This document shows, piece after piece, positions 44,467 through 56,302 of a DNA stretch of 64,000 nucleotides (position 1 is its first letter; the number at the start of each line of letters is the position of its first letter). Location of the stretch: positions 186,001 through 250,000 of the forward strand of contig LNKV01000026.1 of the NCBI GenBank assembly GCA_001465935.1, in the 5' to 3' direction. Made by a program: the position numbers and the translations under genes. The stretch is from Clarireedia homoeocarpa. Taxonomy: Eukaryota; Ascomycota; Leotiomycetes; Helotiales; Rutstroemiaceae. Under the pieces are notes generated by a model. The model saw nothing but the letters and a program-made list of their open reading frames with translations, did no database searches and had not been told where the DNA came from.

Positions 44467-46142
44467 ATGCATCCCCGGACGATGCCGGGTGTCTCCCACG
44501 AAAGGTCACCACTCATACAGCATGAAGAGGCTGCAGATAGCAAGCAAGTCTGTATCTACGTGATCTTTGCGTCTGATATCTATTGACGTTGAACAGCTAC
44601 TTGAATTCTCCAAAGACGATGACGCGAACCCCAGAAACTGGTCAAAATGGAAAAAGTTGGGCAACATAGCTGTGATAGCAACTATGGCTTGTATGCTTCA
44701 ATTTAATCGTTGCTGGATTCATTGTGATTGACATGAACACAGTATTATCTCCCCTCGCGAGTAGTGCGTTTGCACCTGGAATTCAGCAAATAGCAGAGTC
44801 ACTGGATACGACAGAGACAAGCGTAATAGCTTGCCAGGCTGGCTTCGTTGTAATGCTGGGGGTCGGTCCGTTAGTACATCGCGTGCATCTATTTCACCTA
44901 TCTGTGTTGACCTCTACCTCTTCAGGCTTCTTCTTGCACCTCTCTCTGAAACCTTCGGACGGAAGCCTTTATACCTGATTTGCTTTACAATCTTCACAAT
45001 CCTCCAAATCCCCACTGCTTTGAGCCCAAATATCACGTTTCTTATCACTTTCCGCACCATAGCTGGTTTTTTCGGCAGTAAGTTTCTCTTCACTACTCCG
45101 CGCCTGACGCTCCCAACCTCTTGACTAATTGGGTCTAGGTGTCTCGATCGCCAACGGAGGCGGAACCATCAGTGATATGTATGAACCAAGCGAAAGAGCG
45201 GGAATATTTGGGTGGTACCTCCTGGGTCCGCTCTTAGGTCCTACTGTGGGGCCCCTCCTTGGTGGCATTATTTTGGAAAATCTCGATTGGCCATGGTTGT
45301 TTTGGATAATGTTGATGATTTGTGGGGTTGTTGTCATTGGGGTATATTTTCTTCTGCACGAAACCTATGTCCCCGTCCTCCTCTCATCACGGAAAAAAGA
45401 ACTTGAAGAAAGTTCAGATGTCGAATTCTATTTTGAGGGAGAAGACACAAGACCATTCTCGTCGAAGGTTCTCCAATCCGTTCAGCGCCCACTTCGAATT
45501 TTGTTCACTCAACCTATTGTCTTTACCATGGCCACTTACCAAGCTCTAATCTTCGCGACGACTTACAGTTTATATACACAGTTCTCTTCCATATATGGAG
45601 GAGACTATGGATTCAGTACCATTCAAATTGGACTGACGTATATTGCACCGGGCCTTGGTTTTCTCTCCGCAGTCAGGTTTCTTGTCCCGCGCATTGACAA
45701 TGTCTTCAATTATCTTACCAAGAAAAACAATGGTGAATCTAAACCGGAGTACCGCCTGCCGTTGGCGAACGTCGGATCCATTCTTCTACCTATCACCCTG
45801 TTCATGTTCGCATGGACCGTCGAATACCATGTTCATTGGGCGGTAACACTGGTGGCAACCTTTTTCTACGGGATTGGTCAGGTCGCCGTCTTCAATTCCG
45901 TTCAGAATTATTACATCGATGCTTTCGAGAAATATGCTGCAAGTGCCATCGCAGCTGGTGCATTCTTCAGAAGTGTCGTTGGAGGTGTGGTTCCTTTGAT
46001 TACTCCCAGTATCCTTGATGCTGTCGGAGTGGGCTGGGGAATTAGTATCTTCGCATTTTTAGCTGTAGCAATTGCGCCAAGCCCCGTTCTTTTCTACTAT
46101 TACGGGGAGTGGCTGAGGAAAAGATTTGCAATAGACCTATAA
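44467..46142 (+). CDS. Major facilitator transporter, DHA1-type
   Basis: Five exons (44467..44547, 44597..44690, 44743..44869, 44926..45077, 45139..46142) give 485 residues. The N-terminus has the DHA1-like lead KDDDANPRNWSKWKK. Then come TM1 (ALLSPLASSAFAPGI), the loop LSETFGRKPLYL (motif A region) and GSVSIANGGGTISDMY, and about twelve membrane spans in all. The third intron uses the donor CC|GTTAGT, which alone keeps frame with GPLLLAPLSE. Such proton-coupled antiporters export drugs, polyamines or other small molecules at the plasma membrane; the substrate is not readable. The start could be either of two nearby ATGs (44467 or 44482). It lies 1 kb upstream of a sugar transporter in the same direction. 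Confidence 0.85.
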
Positions 46143-47160
46143 TGAGGCAGCAAAAGCGGGCGCTATCTTTTCCCGGTGTTTCAAGAAGGACGTTTTCTGT
46201 TTGTGCAAAGGAAGAAGCAAAAAGTTCCCTAATCACTTTGTCTAAGTGGGCGGAGTGGAGACGTGGAGGGAGGTGTGGAGATTGTAGTGAACCGCGGCAT
46301 ATAGAAGACAAGCGGAACGATTGGAGCATTCCCATCATCGAGTTTCATTCCATGCAAATGGTACGTTCTTACATTATATTGCACGCAATAGTGCTGCGAG
46401 AATATAACGTATGCAACACACTCCCGGATGAAGCGGCATTTTCTTCACGTCTTGCTTGACTACTAGATTCAACTCTTTGTAATTTTATAGAAGCGTTTAA
46501 ACAGTAATTTTGTATCGTAGACCGCGGGAATTAAATCACACCAAAACATGATTTCTGATTCACAGAGTTTCCACCGCTGGCCTGGGGGCGGATGGATCCT
46601 ATTTCCGGGCAGTTTCGGAGGAAAGCTTCTTTTCCTGGAGACCCTCCAACCTCGATCAACATTATCGTAGCTCAATACGGGGAGGAATCCCCACAACGAT
46701 TTATTCCCTGACAAACCGACGTCAGATCGACCCATATCACATGCGCTCGTATCACAAATCAAGGACCGCTTATTTACGTGACCTTGGAGCTCTAGCGTGA
46801 GACGTGATTTGCCCCTATCTCCGAAGCTTGCTCCATTGTCTGCTGTACTGACAGCAACTCAACCGTTCACTAGTAGTAGTGCCGACACTAAAGTGCCGCC
46901 CACACATCTTGTCTCGATGAGGTATGGTGTCGGCGGGAAATTATATGCGCACCAATGAAAGGGCAAGATCTTCCTTTGCCAATTTCTCCGCACGATGCCT
47001 CCGCCTTTGCGGAGTGTGGAGGATATGGTACGAGGGTACATCGGTGCTGCTAGGCATGGGTCATATAAAGATGTAGGAACAACCCCCAATCTTTTGCTCT
47101 TTCTCTCGCCACAGTTCAGTATCTGGACTCTCTAGGTCTCTCTGCTACTCAATCGTCAAG
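46143..47160. other. Intergenic region, promoter of the sugar transporter
   Basis: About 1 kb. Matches to the CreA consensus SYGGRG occur at 46582-46587 (plus) and 46689-46694 (minus), and a TATA box lies at 47064-47069. The open frames here are short and lack content. Confidence 0.45.
47064..47069 (+). promoter_or_regulatory. Likely TATA box of the sugar transporter gene
   Basis: TATAAA lies 92-97 bp before the start codon at 47161 and is followed by a pyrimidine-rich leader (TTTGCTCTTTCTCTCG), a common fungal core promoter layout. Confidence 0.5.
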
Positions 47161-48846
47161 ATGGTTCATTTTCCTAAAATCAATAATGTCTATTTCCTGG
47201 CGTCCATCGCCACGGTAGGTGGAATGCTGTAAGTGCCCATAGCACACTTGGCCGCGTCATCAAAGTTAACAAGCAACCTCTAGGTTCGGTTTCGACATTT
47301 CATCTATGTCAGCTATCATCGGCACCAAGCAATATGTAGAATACTTCAACAATCCTCAAGGTATCGTGCAAGGAGGAATTGGATCCGCTTTGGCGGGTGG
47401 TTCTGTTATCGGGGCCATCATGGCAGGCCCTGTATCCAACAAATTCGGACGTCGAGACTCCCTCTTCTTTGCCTGTCTCTGGTGGCTTCTCGGTACAGCA
47501 CTCCAAACAAGCTGTAATGGAATCGGTATGCTCATTGCAGGCCGTTTCATCAACGGAATCTGCGTTGGTATCACTTCTTCTCAAGCACCTGTATATCTAG
47601 CCGAGATCGCAAAGAAGGAAAACAGAGGTTCTATTATCGTCATTCAACAATGGGCTATCGAATGGGGCATCTTCATCATGTACTTTGTTGGATATGGATG
47701 CAGTTTCATCGACAACACCCCAACTGCTTCGTTCCGTACTGCATGGGCCATTCAGTTCATTCCTTGTGTGATTCTGATGGCTGGTATCCCCTTCCTTCCT
47801 CGATCGCCGCGATGGCTTGCAAAGGTTGGCCGTGAGAAGGAAGCCATTGCTATTCTTGCCGATATTCAAGCGAACGGAAACGTTCATGACCCACTTGTCA
47901 TTGCCGAATGGGAAGAAATCACCACCATTCTCGCTGTTGAGAGAGAAGGCCAGAAGGGTTGGAGACGGTTCTTCAAGAACGGAATGTGGAAGAGAACATT
48001 AGCTGGCACATCCGTGCAGGCTTGGCAACAATTGTCTGGTGCGAACGTCATGACATACTACGTTGTTTATATCTTTGAAATGGCTAGTTTGACTGGAAAC
48101 ATTGGCCTCGTATCTTCTGGTATCCAATACGCTATCTTCATCGTCGGTACAGCAGCCACCTTCTTCTTCATCGACAAGACTGGGCGTCGTCCATTACTTG
48201 TGAGTCAAACCCCAACCATTCCCACTCCGCAACTAACCTCAAATCATAGATTTACGGTGCTGTTGGAATGGGTATATGCATGTTCGTCGTCGGCGGCATT
48301 CTCGGCTCCTACGGAACCTTCCTCCCCGACGGTCTCAACGGCAACCTCAGTGTCCGCATCCAAGTAACCGGCTCCCCAGCCTACACCGTCATCGCCTTCT
48401 GCTACATCCTCGTGCTAATCTACTCCCTCACCCTCGCCCCCATTGCCTGGGTCTACGCGGCCGAAGTGTGGTCTCTCGAAACCCGGGCCACCGGCATGGC
48501 CCTCGCATCCATCGCCAACTGGCTGTTCAATTTCGCCATTGGCTTGTTCATTCCATCTGCGTTCCAGAATATTAGTTGGAAATTGTTTATGATTTTCGGG
48601 ACGCTATGTATGGCAGCGGCCATTCAGGCTTTCTTGACGTATCCTGAGACCGCAGGGAAGTCGTTGGAGGAGATTGAGTTGTTGTTTGCGCCGGGGGCGC
48701 CGAGGGCGTGGAAGACGAGGCCCGGGGAGAGTTTGTTGGATGAGAGGGTTAGGGATGTGGCGGAGCATGGGGATAAGCATTTGCATGCTGGGGGTGTGCA
48801 GGAGGAGAGAGTGGAGTATGGGGGAGAGGAGAAGACAGCTGTTTAG
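47161..48846 (+). CDS. Sugar transporter (MFS sugar porter family)
   Basis: Exons 47161..47228, 47284..48199 and 48250..48846 give 526 residues. Sugar-porter motifs are all present: GGMLFGFDISSMSA in TM1 (made by the first splice), KFGRRDSLF, GRFINGICVGITSSQAPVYL, PRSPRWLA, QAWQQLSGANVMTYY, DKTGRRPL and PETAGKSLEEIE. Twelve membrane spans fit. It should import hexoses or related sugars by proton symport at the plasma membrane; the exact substrate cannot be told. The promoter has a TATA box and two sequences fitting the glucose repressor CreA consensus, so glucose control is possible but unproven. The tail is polar and acidic. Confidence 0.92.
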
Positions 48847-49385
48847 ATTCTGGCAGGGGTTTAAAACTAAGTAAATGTAATACATGAAGTTATTCATATC
48901 TGATTGCAAAGTTCTCTCAACAATAATGCCTAATAATCTCTGACGGGGAAATGACTGAATGGATAGAGAAGTTTCTGGTTGTGTCGATTATAAAAGTATT
49001 GGACCGATGGGTATATAGTATTGTGGGAAATTTCGTAAAAGCTTGCCCCGGCCCCTGATCCAGCTGCATTTTTAGGTGAGAAGTATAGAATCTTGCAAGT
49101 CTGTAGATCCTTTATACGAAATGAGACAGGAGATACAAAGGCTCATGATCATTGTATTTGCTCGGCGTTCTATACATCTCAGCGACATCTTCCTACTCGA
49201 CTTTTAGACTGCATTTTCTCCATGCTCTCAAAAAATCTTACGCCAAACAAATCCATTACACCAAAGAAAGTAAACAGAAACCTTTTCATTTTTAACAAAA
49301 CCCCTCCTTCATGGACCGGAAGCTTTGTACATTTTCTACAAGAGATAGCTTCGCTCAGAATAACAGAAAACCCATTTCCAAGATT
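48847..49385. other. Intergenic region
   Basis: About 540 bp, the 3' flank of the sugar transporter. Nothing else seen. Confidence 0.45.
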
Positions 49386-49853
49386 CTAGCATCCTCTCAG
49401 ATAGAGGTCTGATGTCTTTAGTATTTCCATTGGTAGGAGAGTCTCCAGCTCACGGCCAGGATTCTTGAAATATGCAATGCATCTTATCGATCCCCTTACA
49501 GCCGCAATCAAGAAATATCGAAGTAAAGGCTCCCAGTCGACTTTAAACTGATGTATTTGTTCAACAGCCATCAATGGAGGGCCGTTAAAATGAGCAATTA
49601 CTCTGCTCTGCTCTTGGTAGAATAAGGGTCTGTTCGGTATGGCAATTTTGAACATGTGCTCTGCTCGACTCTTGGTCTCGTACTCTGAAATGTGGTCTGA
49701 TGCTCTTATAGCGAGAGCAATGGAGGATATCCGGCTAGGAGACACTCCACGTAATCTTTTGGTGAAGGTATTCCGAAGAGTGCGCTGGAGGTGGAGAAGG
49801 ACCAGCCATTCTTTAACTCTCTGGAGTATTAATTGACGCTGACGGTGCTCCAT
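49386..49853 (-). CDS. Hypothetical protein (155 residues)
   Basis: A single frame with an ATG start; no domain is recognised. The sequence is basic at the N-terminus (MEHRQRQLILQRVKEW) and includes a mildly hydrophobic helix (LLRYFLIAAVRGSIRC). No introns, signal peptide or repeats are evident. It could be an orphan gene, a fragment of an old gene or a chance frame. It lies in a 4-kb stretch (49-53 kb) with the J-domain gene, the least conserved-looking part of the right half. Confidence 0.3.
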   Translation of the reverse strand: MEHRQRQLILQRVKEWLVLLHLQRTLRNTFTKRLRGVSPSRISSIALAIRASDHISEYETKSRAEHMFKIAIPNRPLFYQEQSRVIAHFNGPPLMAVEQIHQFKVDWEPLLRYFLIAAVRGSIRCIAYFKNPGRELETLLPMEILKTSDLYLRGC

Positions 49854-50953
49854 ATCGGGGCGTTCAGGGTCAAGCTTCTTGGGGTTTCATTTTTCGTAGA
49901 AGGCGGTGAAATATAAAACAAAGCTTGCAACAAGAGGAGATATTTCAAGTTTTGGTTGACCATGGACAACAACTTCTATGGCGTTTACTACTTACTTGAG
50001 AGTCAAGACGCTTGAGGGAGTGATTTTGGGATTTGCTTGTTCAAATGCATGTTGCAGCACAGCTGTAACTTCTTACTTCGCAAATAGACACACATCGAGA
50101 TTGTAATTAGAAATTAACCACGTAAAAACAGCTCTATGAGTATACGGGGATATTCTAAACATGAACGAAGAGAGAGAGGGAATACTTCAAGGCCCTGGTA
50201 CACACCAATCAGAAAGCTGGTAGCATTGCATAGTTATCGGCACAATTCTCTGGGAATCACAAATGCCTGTACAGAGACAAGAAGAAAAGCCGAAAGTGCT
50301 GTACACCTCATACTGCCAACCTCTATCTAATTTGTCATATAAGTTAGAAAGTAAAGATAATATTAATCCAAGAAGAGAAGCATAATTCTAAACTCTAAAC
50401 GTGAATATATACTTGTAATACATTATACTGCTCCAGAATAGTTGCTACATTTGTGATTCTATACCAACTACTCTTGCAAAATAATAATATGTAGATATTC
50501 AAAAAGGAGTCTTTTCTCCACAAAGTGACTGATCTTTTCCTCTACAACGCGCTATCCAACTAGTCCTCTCATCCGAGCTTTGACCATCATGACGGTATGA
50601 AGCTATTTGTTGGAATCGTCAGAATTCCTTCTCCATGGATTAGCAATAAGTTACTACTCTCCAGCGCTTCTCTCATCATTAATTGATACCTCGTCAGGTC
50701 ATCTCCTGCAGGTTCCGATCTGGATTGTGTTCCTGGCCGAGATTCTGGAAGATGTGTCGGTCATTGGTCCAAACGGGATACCAAGCAGATGAATAGAGCC
50801 AAGCCATGAGTCATCGAAAACCAAAGATGGGATTCTGAAATGCAAGTTGGTGGCGCGAACCACAAATATCCTAGGAATCGAATGAAGGAAGAGCAGAGTG
50901 GACGTCATTCCAACTGTTACTGCTCGGCGTAAGACCGAATAAACATTCATCGA
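49854..50953. other. Intergenic region
   Basis: About 1.1 kb, AT-rich from 50330 to 50520. Frames of 60-83 codons have no recognisable content. Confidence 0.45.
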
Positions 50954-52126
50954 CTACATAATATGCTTCTTATGTTGAAAACAAAGTGGTGGTAACGTTC
51001 TCCCATCAACTGTTCTACTTACCACCGAAACCTTTCTATTACATGGTCTCCTCGAAGCTGTAGTCCCTACACAACCGATCGGTAGCGTCGCCTTAACTTC
51101 GGTGTTCTCATCATCCGAATTAGACACAGGTCGTTTCGCCAGTGTTCTGGGTGTCGGGTAAGGGGTAAAGCCCCGCGGCGTTCGTGTAGGTAAGTTGAGA
51201 ATAACTGTGGCTGTGGGACTGTCGCTGGTAGTTTGATGCCAACGATCACCAGTATGTGGTCCGAATACTGAGCAAAATCGTTTGTATAGGATATACCACA
51301 AGTAAATTGTGATTAATCCGCAAATAGCAATGGGGAAAATGAGTATATCCGGACAAAATAAATCATTGAACGAGCCTAGTGTGGCCCAGTCGGTATCTGA
51401 TTGAGTGAGCGACCATCGTGGAGGAACTTTGGCTCTTTCGACTTGTAGTACAATTTCGTCGCAACCTTTGTAGAATGAAAGCATTTCAGTCTCACGCTCG
51501 GAAGGTGTCGCTTTGGTTCTCCATTGTTGTGCATGCTGCCAGATCCTGTCGCTAATTCTGGTAGGCAAGCTATTGTCAACAATCAAGTGCGCGAGATTGA
51601 CCCAAGTGGCAGTGCAAAATCCATCAAGGTTTGTGGTGTCTGTGTCCAAGCCGATCTTCTGAATAGGAGTATACTCCCACCACCAAGGTTTCTGCTGGTC
51701 CATTTGCAGTCCCATCTGTTGTTTGCTCCTCAGCCTTCTTTTTTCCCACGCAAGGACGTGTTTTTTGACCACCTGATCTTGAGTTGGACAATACTCTCCC
51801 CAGCCTGGCTTTCGACAAGTGATCGTGTATGCATTCCGCTTCTTCGGGTCACTTAATGTATCGAAAGCATTTGTGACCAAAATCAAAGCCTGTGTAGCTT
51901 CGGCCTTAAATTTGAGATTCCTTATCTTATCGGGATGGATCAAAATGCTTAGGCGGCGGTAAGCTTGTTTGATATCGTGGGTCGTCGCATTTATAGGCAC
52001 ATTGAGATTGAAATAATGAGGAATGTGATCTTTGGAGCACCAGTCTTCTGGAACTTCCGAAATATCCAGCCACCAATTCTCAAGGTGTTCATCGAAGGAC
52101 CTTTCCAGCCAATTTCTCTGTGCCAT
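50954..52126 (-). CDS. J-domain (DnaJ-like) membrane protein with C-terminal Cys/His motif
   Basis: One frame of 390 residues from the ATG at 52126. The J domain is at about 35-100: YFNLNVPINATTHDIKQAYR, then the HPDK loop (LILIHPDKIRN-like) and AFDTLSDPKKRNAY. A membrane span lies near 264-285 (ILIFPIAICGLITIYLWYILY). The C-terminus carries GCVGTTASRRPCNRKV ... CFQHKK, a short Cys/Cys/Cys/His pattern seen in some fungal proteins with GIY-YIG/T5orf172 domains. The HPD tripeptide is intact, so it could stimulate an Hsp70 at a membrane. Which membrane and which client are unknown. No known J-protein family with this exact layout comes to mind. Confidence 0.7.
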   Translation of the reverse strand: MAQRNWLERSFDEHLENWWLDISEVPEDWCSKDHIPHYFNLNVPINATTHDIKQAYRRLSILIHPDKIRNLKFKAEATQALILVTNAFDTLSDPKKRNAYTITCRKPGWGEYCPTQDQVVKKHVLAWEKRRLRSKQQMGLQMDQQKPWWWEYTPIQKIGLDTDTTNLDGFCTATWVNLAHLIVDNSLPTRISDRIWQHAQQWRTKATPSERETEMLSFYKGCDEIVLQVERAKVPPRWSLTQSDTDWATLGSFNDLFCPDILIFPIAICGLITIYLWYILYKRFCSVFGPHTGDRWHQTTSDSPTATVILNLPTRTPRGFTPYPTPRTLAKRPVSNSDDENTEVKATLPIGCVGTTASRRPCNRKVSVVSRTVDGRTLPPLCFQHKKHIM

Positions 52127-52917
52127 AATTATTCGGCTGTATCTCTGGATGACGCAACGTCCCAATCTAGCAATCCTCTCGATGTCCTGAGCTAGCAGTT
52201 GATGAGCTACGTCGTGGCATATGTTGAAGTGGATGTGAGCGTCTTTCCAGCAACATTCTGAGCTCCTCTATCTCAGGGAATTCCCGAGAAGAAAAAAAAG
52301 GATTGTTCATTTCATTGTGGGTTCTGGCGAGGTATATTCCAGCTTGAACAAAGAACCTCCGCGAGCGTCTGTATATGCACAAGCATTGTACAACACAACA
52401 TAGCGGACCCTTGACCGCCTTTTCCAGTTCATGGTCACAATGTCGTGGCAAGAAGACGATAGTTAACTGAGGTAGTAATGATGTGACTACGACCTGAGCA
52501 ACAACAGTACTGAGAGCTCGCTTCATCAAAAGGGGAGAAGAGGTGGCTCAGAGAAGGAATCATGTGGTGTCCCAGAAGATGCTTAGTAAGCCTGCTACAG
52601 TCTAACTGTTTATGGAACGAACAAGCATAATGGCGCTAATGTGAGATCAAACATTCCACTCACATAAAATAACTTTCTCCTTCCTGAGTCTCGTAACCCC
52701 ACAAATTGCACAGACTCAATCGTCAATTATGGCGCTTCCCAGCCCAGAGGCTGATAAGCACATAAAATAGGAAGCGAAGCTTTCCGTAGGAGGGTTACGC
52801 GAACGCCGGCGATTACTGCTTGCCTGTCAAAAATTCATCTTGTAGGTCGTTTCATACTTCATTCATTTAGTCTGTGGTAGGTCCGGCTTCGTTTGCTAGA
52901 TTTTGAGGAATTTCAGA
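52127..52917. other. Intergenic region with an uncertain minus-strand frame
   Basis: About 790 bp. A 120-codon frame at 52167-52529 (minus, MMKRALSTVVAQ start) ends just before the J-domain gene but has no recognised content and may be chance or a 5' leader. The rest is the promoter side of the P450 gene. Confidence 0.4.
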
Positions 52918-54722
52918 ATGCTCGATATCTTTGCTACCTGGGAAGGGAGAGCATCTGCCTTGATGCTCTGCCTTTGCCTTTTTGTATCATCTTATTTCTT
53001 TACTTCGATCCTTTCCGCGGCATCAATACGAAGCAATCATGACGACAAACCACCACCAATTGACCCTTCCGTGGACTTGATCTTCGGCAACCTCTTCGCA
53101 TTTGCCTTTGACACCAGACGATACTTCGCGCATCTTATGTGAGTCTTTGTCCAAGTCTGGCATGGGCATTGGCTGATGTAAAAACAAACAGAAATCGATT
53201 TGGACACAATGTGCCGGTTCGAATACGTGTCGCGAATCGACAATATTTCTTCGTTTCTGGCGCTCAGAGTATGCTACGACTATTTCGCACTTCTCGAGAA
53301 CTTTCTACGGGTCCTGCATCTGTCACTATTATGGAGAACGTATTTGGCAGCCCACCCGAAACGGCATCCATACTCATAAATGATAACACTGGATGTTCTG
53401 TGCAGCCACTAGAGGGAAGCAATCCACTTCCTCAGGATCAACGATACTTCCACATTATACACAACACCATCCATACAAATTTGATGGGGACAGGGCTGAC
53501 AGATTTGGCCTCGCGATATCTTGAGAATCTTGAGAAAGAGCTGAATGAATTGAGTGGTAAATCTGAGGAGTGGATTGAGATTCCTGATTTATACACGCTC
53601 ATACAAAATGTTATCTTTAGAGCATCGACAATTGCGATGTGTGGTCCCCACCTGTTCGAACTGAATCCTACTTTTACGGACGATTTTTGGGAGTTTGATA
53701 TTAAGGTCGGAGGTCTTATAAAAGGTCTTCCAAGATTTCTGATCCCATCTTCGTATCGAATCCGGGACAAATTAATCGAAGAGATCATGGACTGGCATAG
53801 GTTTGCTGAAGCACATATCGATAGAACAGATGAGGAGCTTGAGAAGAAGCTGTGGGAACCTTATTATGGAGCAAAACTTGTGAGGGATAGAGCTCGTGAG
53901 CTTTCTCAGATCAGGGGGTACAATGATAGGGCGCGAGCAGCAAACGATTTAGGCCTTATTTGGGGGTATATACTATTCTTTGACCCCGTCATAACCTTCT
54001 TCCAACTAATGTTCTATAGCGCGAATGCGAATATCGTTCCTATCGTTGGATGGTTTCTGCTAGACACCATTTCTCGACCGGAAGTCCTATCACGGGTTCG
54101 AAGCGAACTTTCCAATATCGCAAAGCTCCATCCAACTTCAAGCACGTCAGAGCATATGCCAGAGGTATTATCTAATCCACTCCTTCAGTCAATCTACTGT
54201 GAAGAGCTCCGCCTCAGATCCGGAAGCACGATTCAGCGATCTCCAATTTCCTCGAATTACAAACTTGGGCCCTGGAAGTTCCCAAAGGATGACATGATCA
54301 TAGCCAGCGTATGGTTTGAAGGTCGCGATAAAAGCGTCTGGAATGAAGGCGCAAATGGCGAGCATGATGTCGAAGATTTCTGGCCCGACCGATTCATCGT
54401 TTATCCCAATGACCCCAATAGCGGCCCTCGAAAAGCAGACTCCACGAAATCAAAATCCGCCAAGGTAAAAGAACCTACCTTCACAACCGATTCGGTAAAT
54501 GGTTCCTTCATTCCTTATGGTGGAGGGCAAAAGATGTGTCCCGGTCGGTTCTACGCAAAACAAGAAGCTCTGGGTGCTTTGGCGATGTTTCTTAATAAGT
54601 TTGATATCGAGTTAATCGAGAACAAGCCTATCATTCCGGATTTAAGTTATTTCCCTATAGGTATTCTGCCGCCGAAAGGGAAATACCCAGCGAGGTTGCG
54701 TAGGAGAAATCAAGCTGCATGA
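52918..54722 (+). CDS. Cytochrome P450 with atypical heme motif
   Basis: Exons 52918..53138 and 53192..54722 give 583 residues. An N-terminal membrane anchor (LMLCLCLFVSSYFFTSILS) is followed by a proline hinge (KPPPIDPS). The K-helix ExxR is EELR. The heme loop is PYGGGQKMCPGRF, where the usual Phe is Tyr and the usual Arg is Lys; the Cys ligand and both flanking Gly remain. The I-helix lacks a clear A/GGxD/ETT; around 54000 it reads FYSANANIVPIVGWFLLD. This pattern resembles CYP7/CYP8-like fungal P450s, so oxygen activation may be unusual. It should sit in the ER membrane facing the cytosol. No other biosynthetic gene is adjacent, so it does not look like part of a cluster. Confidence 0.85.
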
Positions 54723-55354
54723 GAGAATTAGCAGTAGGTGTTCATAGGTAATCATTCTGACGTTATGATCGAGGCTCTTTACGCTAAGAATGGAACAAAA
54801 TTGGAGTGAGGTGACGGTCAGACAGGAGTGTGTTTTGTCATGTTCTGAATAATTTACTCCTCTACATCTAGGAGAGTGTAAGAATACTACTTATCTATAA
54901 TACCTATACCAGCGGACCTGTTAAATGAATAGTACATGGATGTCTCTCTACCACCCTATTATGAGCCAGCTGCCTGTCGCAACCTTGTGTAATCACCCCA
55001 ATTTAGCAAAAAAATCCGGGGATTAGCTTAGGCTACCACGGCTCCACTATCATCTAGAACTCCTTCATTCCTGCTAACTTAGCCCGTGAACTTGAGTTAA
55101 AATTGGGTCAGTTTCTCTGGGTTTATGGAATTTAAAAGTCATGAATTGCATTGAAGGGAATTGAATCGATAATTCGGAAGGAACTGCCATTTCCAAAGAC
55201 GGGAAAGGGAGATACGAACAGGTTTTCAACATGTGTCAGGATTGTGCGCTGAATATGCTGCTTCAATGCGATCGGTGGAAGGAATTTGTGGTTCCGAATT
55301 TGGTATGTTTTTTTGGATATTTGCTTCTATTGTTTATGATGATTCTATAACTTA
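54723..55354. other. Intergenic region
   Basis: About 630 bp. A possible upstream exon of the next gene starts at ATG 55231 (CQDCALNMLLQ) with a GTATGT donor near 55303 that could join at 55389 in frame. This is not certain. Confidence 0.4.
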
Positions 55355-56302
55355 ATGGGCTACTTCATCATTGATTATTTTCTTCGCATCTCGCAGCGGC
55401 ATTCGGTACACGATATAGTTCTATGCGTGCTAATCACCTTCCAGATCCTCCAACGCCCTCTCCTCCCGCCCATCACCACCCCAACACCTTCCTTCTCATC
55501 GTCTCCTTCTCACAAACCCACCAACCCGCCCCTTCTTTCCCTGCCCCCCGAACTCCACCATCAGATCCTCCTCCGCCATCTCCCCTCTCCGCTCGATCGT
55601 CTCTGCCTCGCACTATCCTGTACACATCTCCTCCTAACCGCTTTTTCTCTCCCGGGAGCGGAGAGATTGAAAGTGCCGCGGCGGAGAACCCATTCGCATT
55701 CGGTTTTGGAGGCGAATGAGCTATTGGAGAGGCCGTCGTTGGCGTGCAGAGCGCGGGAGGAGTTTTTGGTGAGGGTGGGGCCGGGGTTTTGTGACGGGGG
55801 GAGGGGGAAGGGGAAGGGGAAAGGGGGAGCCGGGGGGAGGGCGTGGGGGCTGTGTTGTGATTGTGGGATGTGGAGGGTTAGGAGGGCGGGGTATTGGAAG
55901 AGTAGACCGAAAGCTGAAAAGGCCAACGTGGGTGGAGACTCGGAAGAAGGGGTGGGAGAGGTGGGTAGCAGTGGGAAGGGAACGAGAAAGGGCAAGGGGA
56001 ATAAAAAGGATACGGTTGCGGGGGAAGATCAGCAGCTCAAGATTAAGGGAAGGAGGAAATGGTGGGTGGATGAAAAGATATGGGATGCGAGAGTCTCGAG
56101 TTGGAGCAAGGGGCATTATCGACAGTGTCCGGATTGTTATTGTGAGGAGCAGAAGGAGGTATATGAGAAGACGAAGGCACATGAGGAAAAAATGGGGAGG
56201 GGGTTGGGATATGGGTTGGCGGTGGGGGTGGTGACTGTGGAGGGGGACGGGGAGGATGAGAATGAGGATGAGGATGAGGATGAGGATGAGGAATGGATGT
56301 AG
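55355..56302 (+). CDS. F-box-like protein with Cys-rich region
   Basis: A frame of 315 residues. After a variable start, residues 58-95 read LLSLPPELHHQILLRHLPSP and then LDRLCLALSCTHLLLTA, a clear F-box, the Skp1-binding module of SCF ubiquitin ligases. Further on, two Cys pairs (LCCDCGMWR and CPDCYCEE) may bind a metal. The end is acidic (EDEDEDEDEE). Filamentous fungi have many such F-box proteins; the substrate is unknown. The start is unclear: the first 45 residues may be partly intron (a CGCAG acceptor lies at 55384-55388), with the true first exon from 55231. Confidence 0.6.
   Translation: MGYFIIDYFLRISQRHSVHDIVLCVLITFQILQRPLLPPITTPTPSFSSSPSHKPTNPPLLSLPPELHHQILLRHLPSPLDRLCLALSCTHLLLTAFSLPGAERLKVPRRRTHSHSVLEANELLERPSLACRAREEFLVRVGPGFCDGGRGKGKGKGGAGGRAWGLCCDCGMWRVRRAGYWKSRPKAEKANVGGDSEEGVGEVGSSGKGTRKGKGNKKDTVAGEDQQLKIKGRRKWWVDEKIWDARVSSWSKGHYRQCPDCYCEEQKEVYEKTKAHEEKMGRGLGYGLAVGVVTVEGDGEDENEDEDEDEDEEWM

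Noticed and set aside
52167..52529. 120-codon minus-strand frame before the J-domain gene
   Set aside because: No domain, no splice link to the J-domain frame and no clear start context; kept only as a note.
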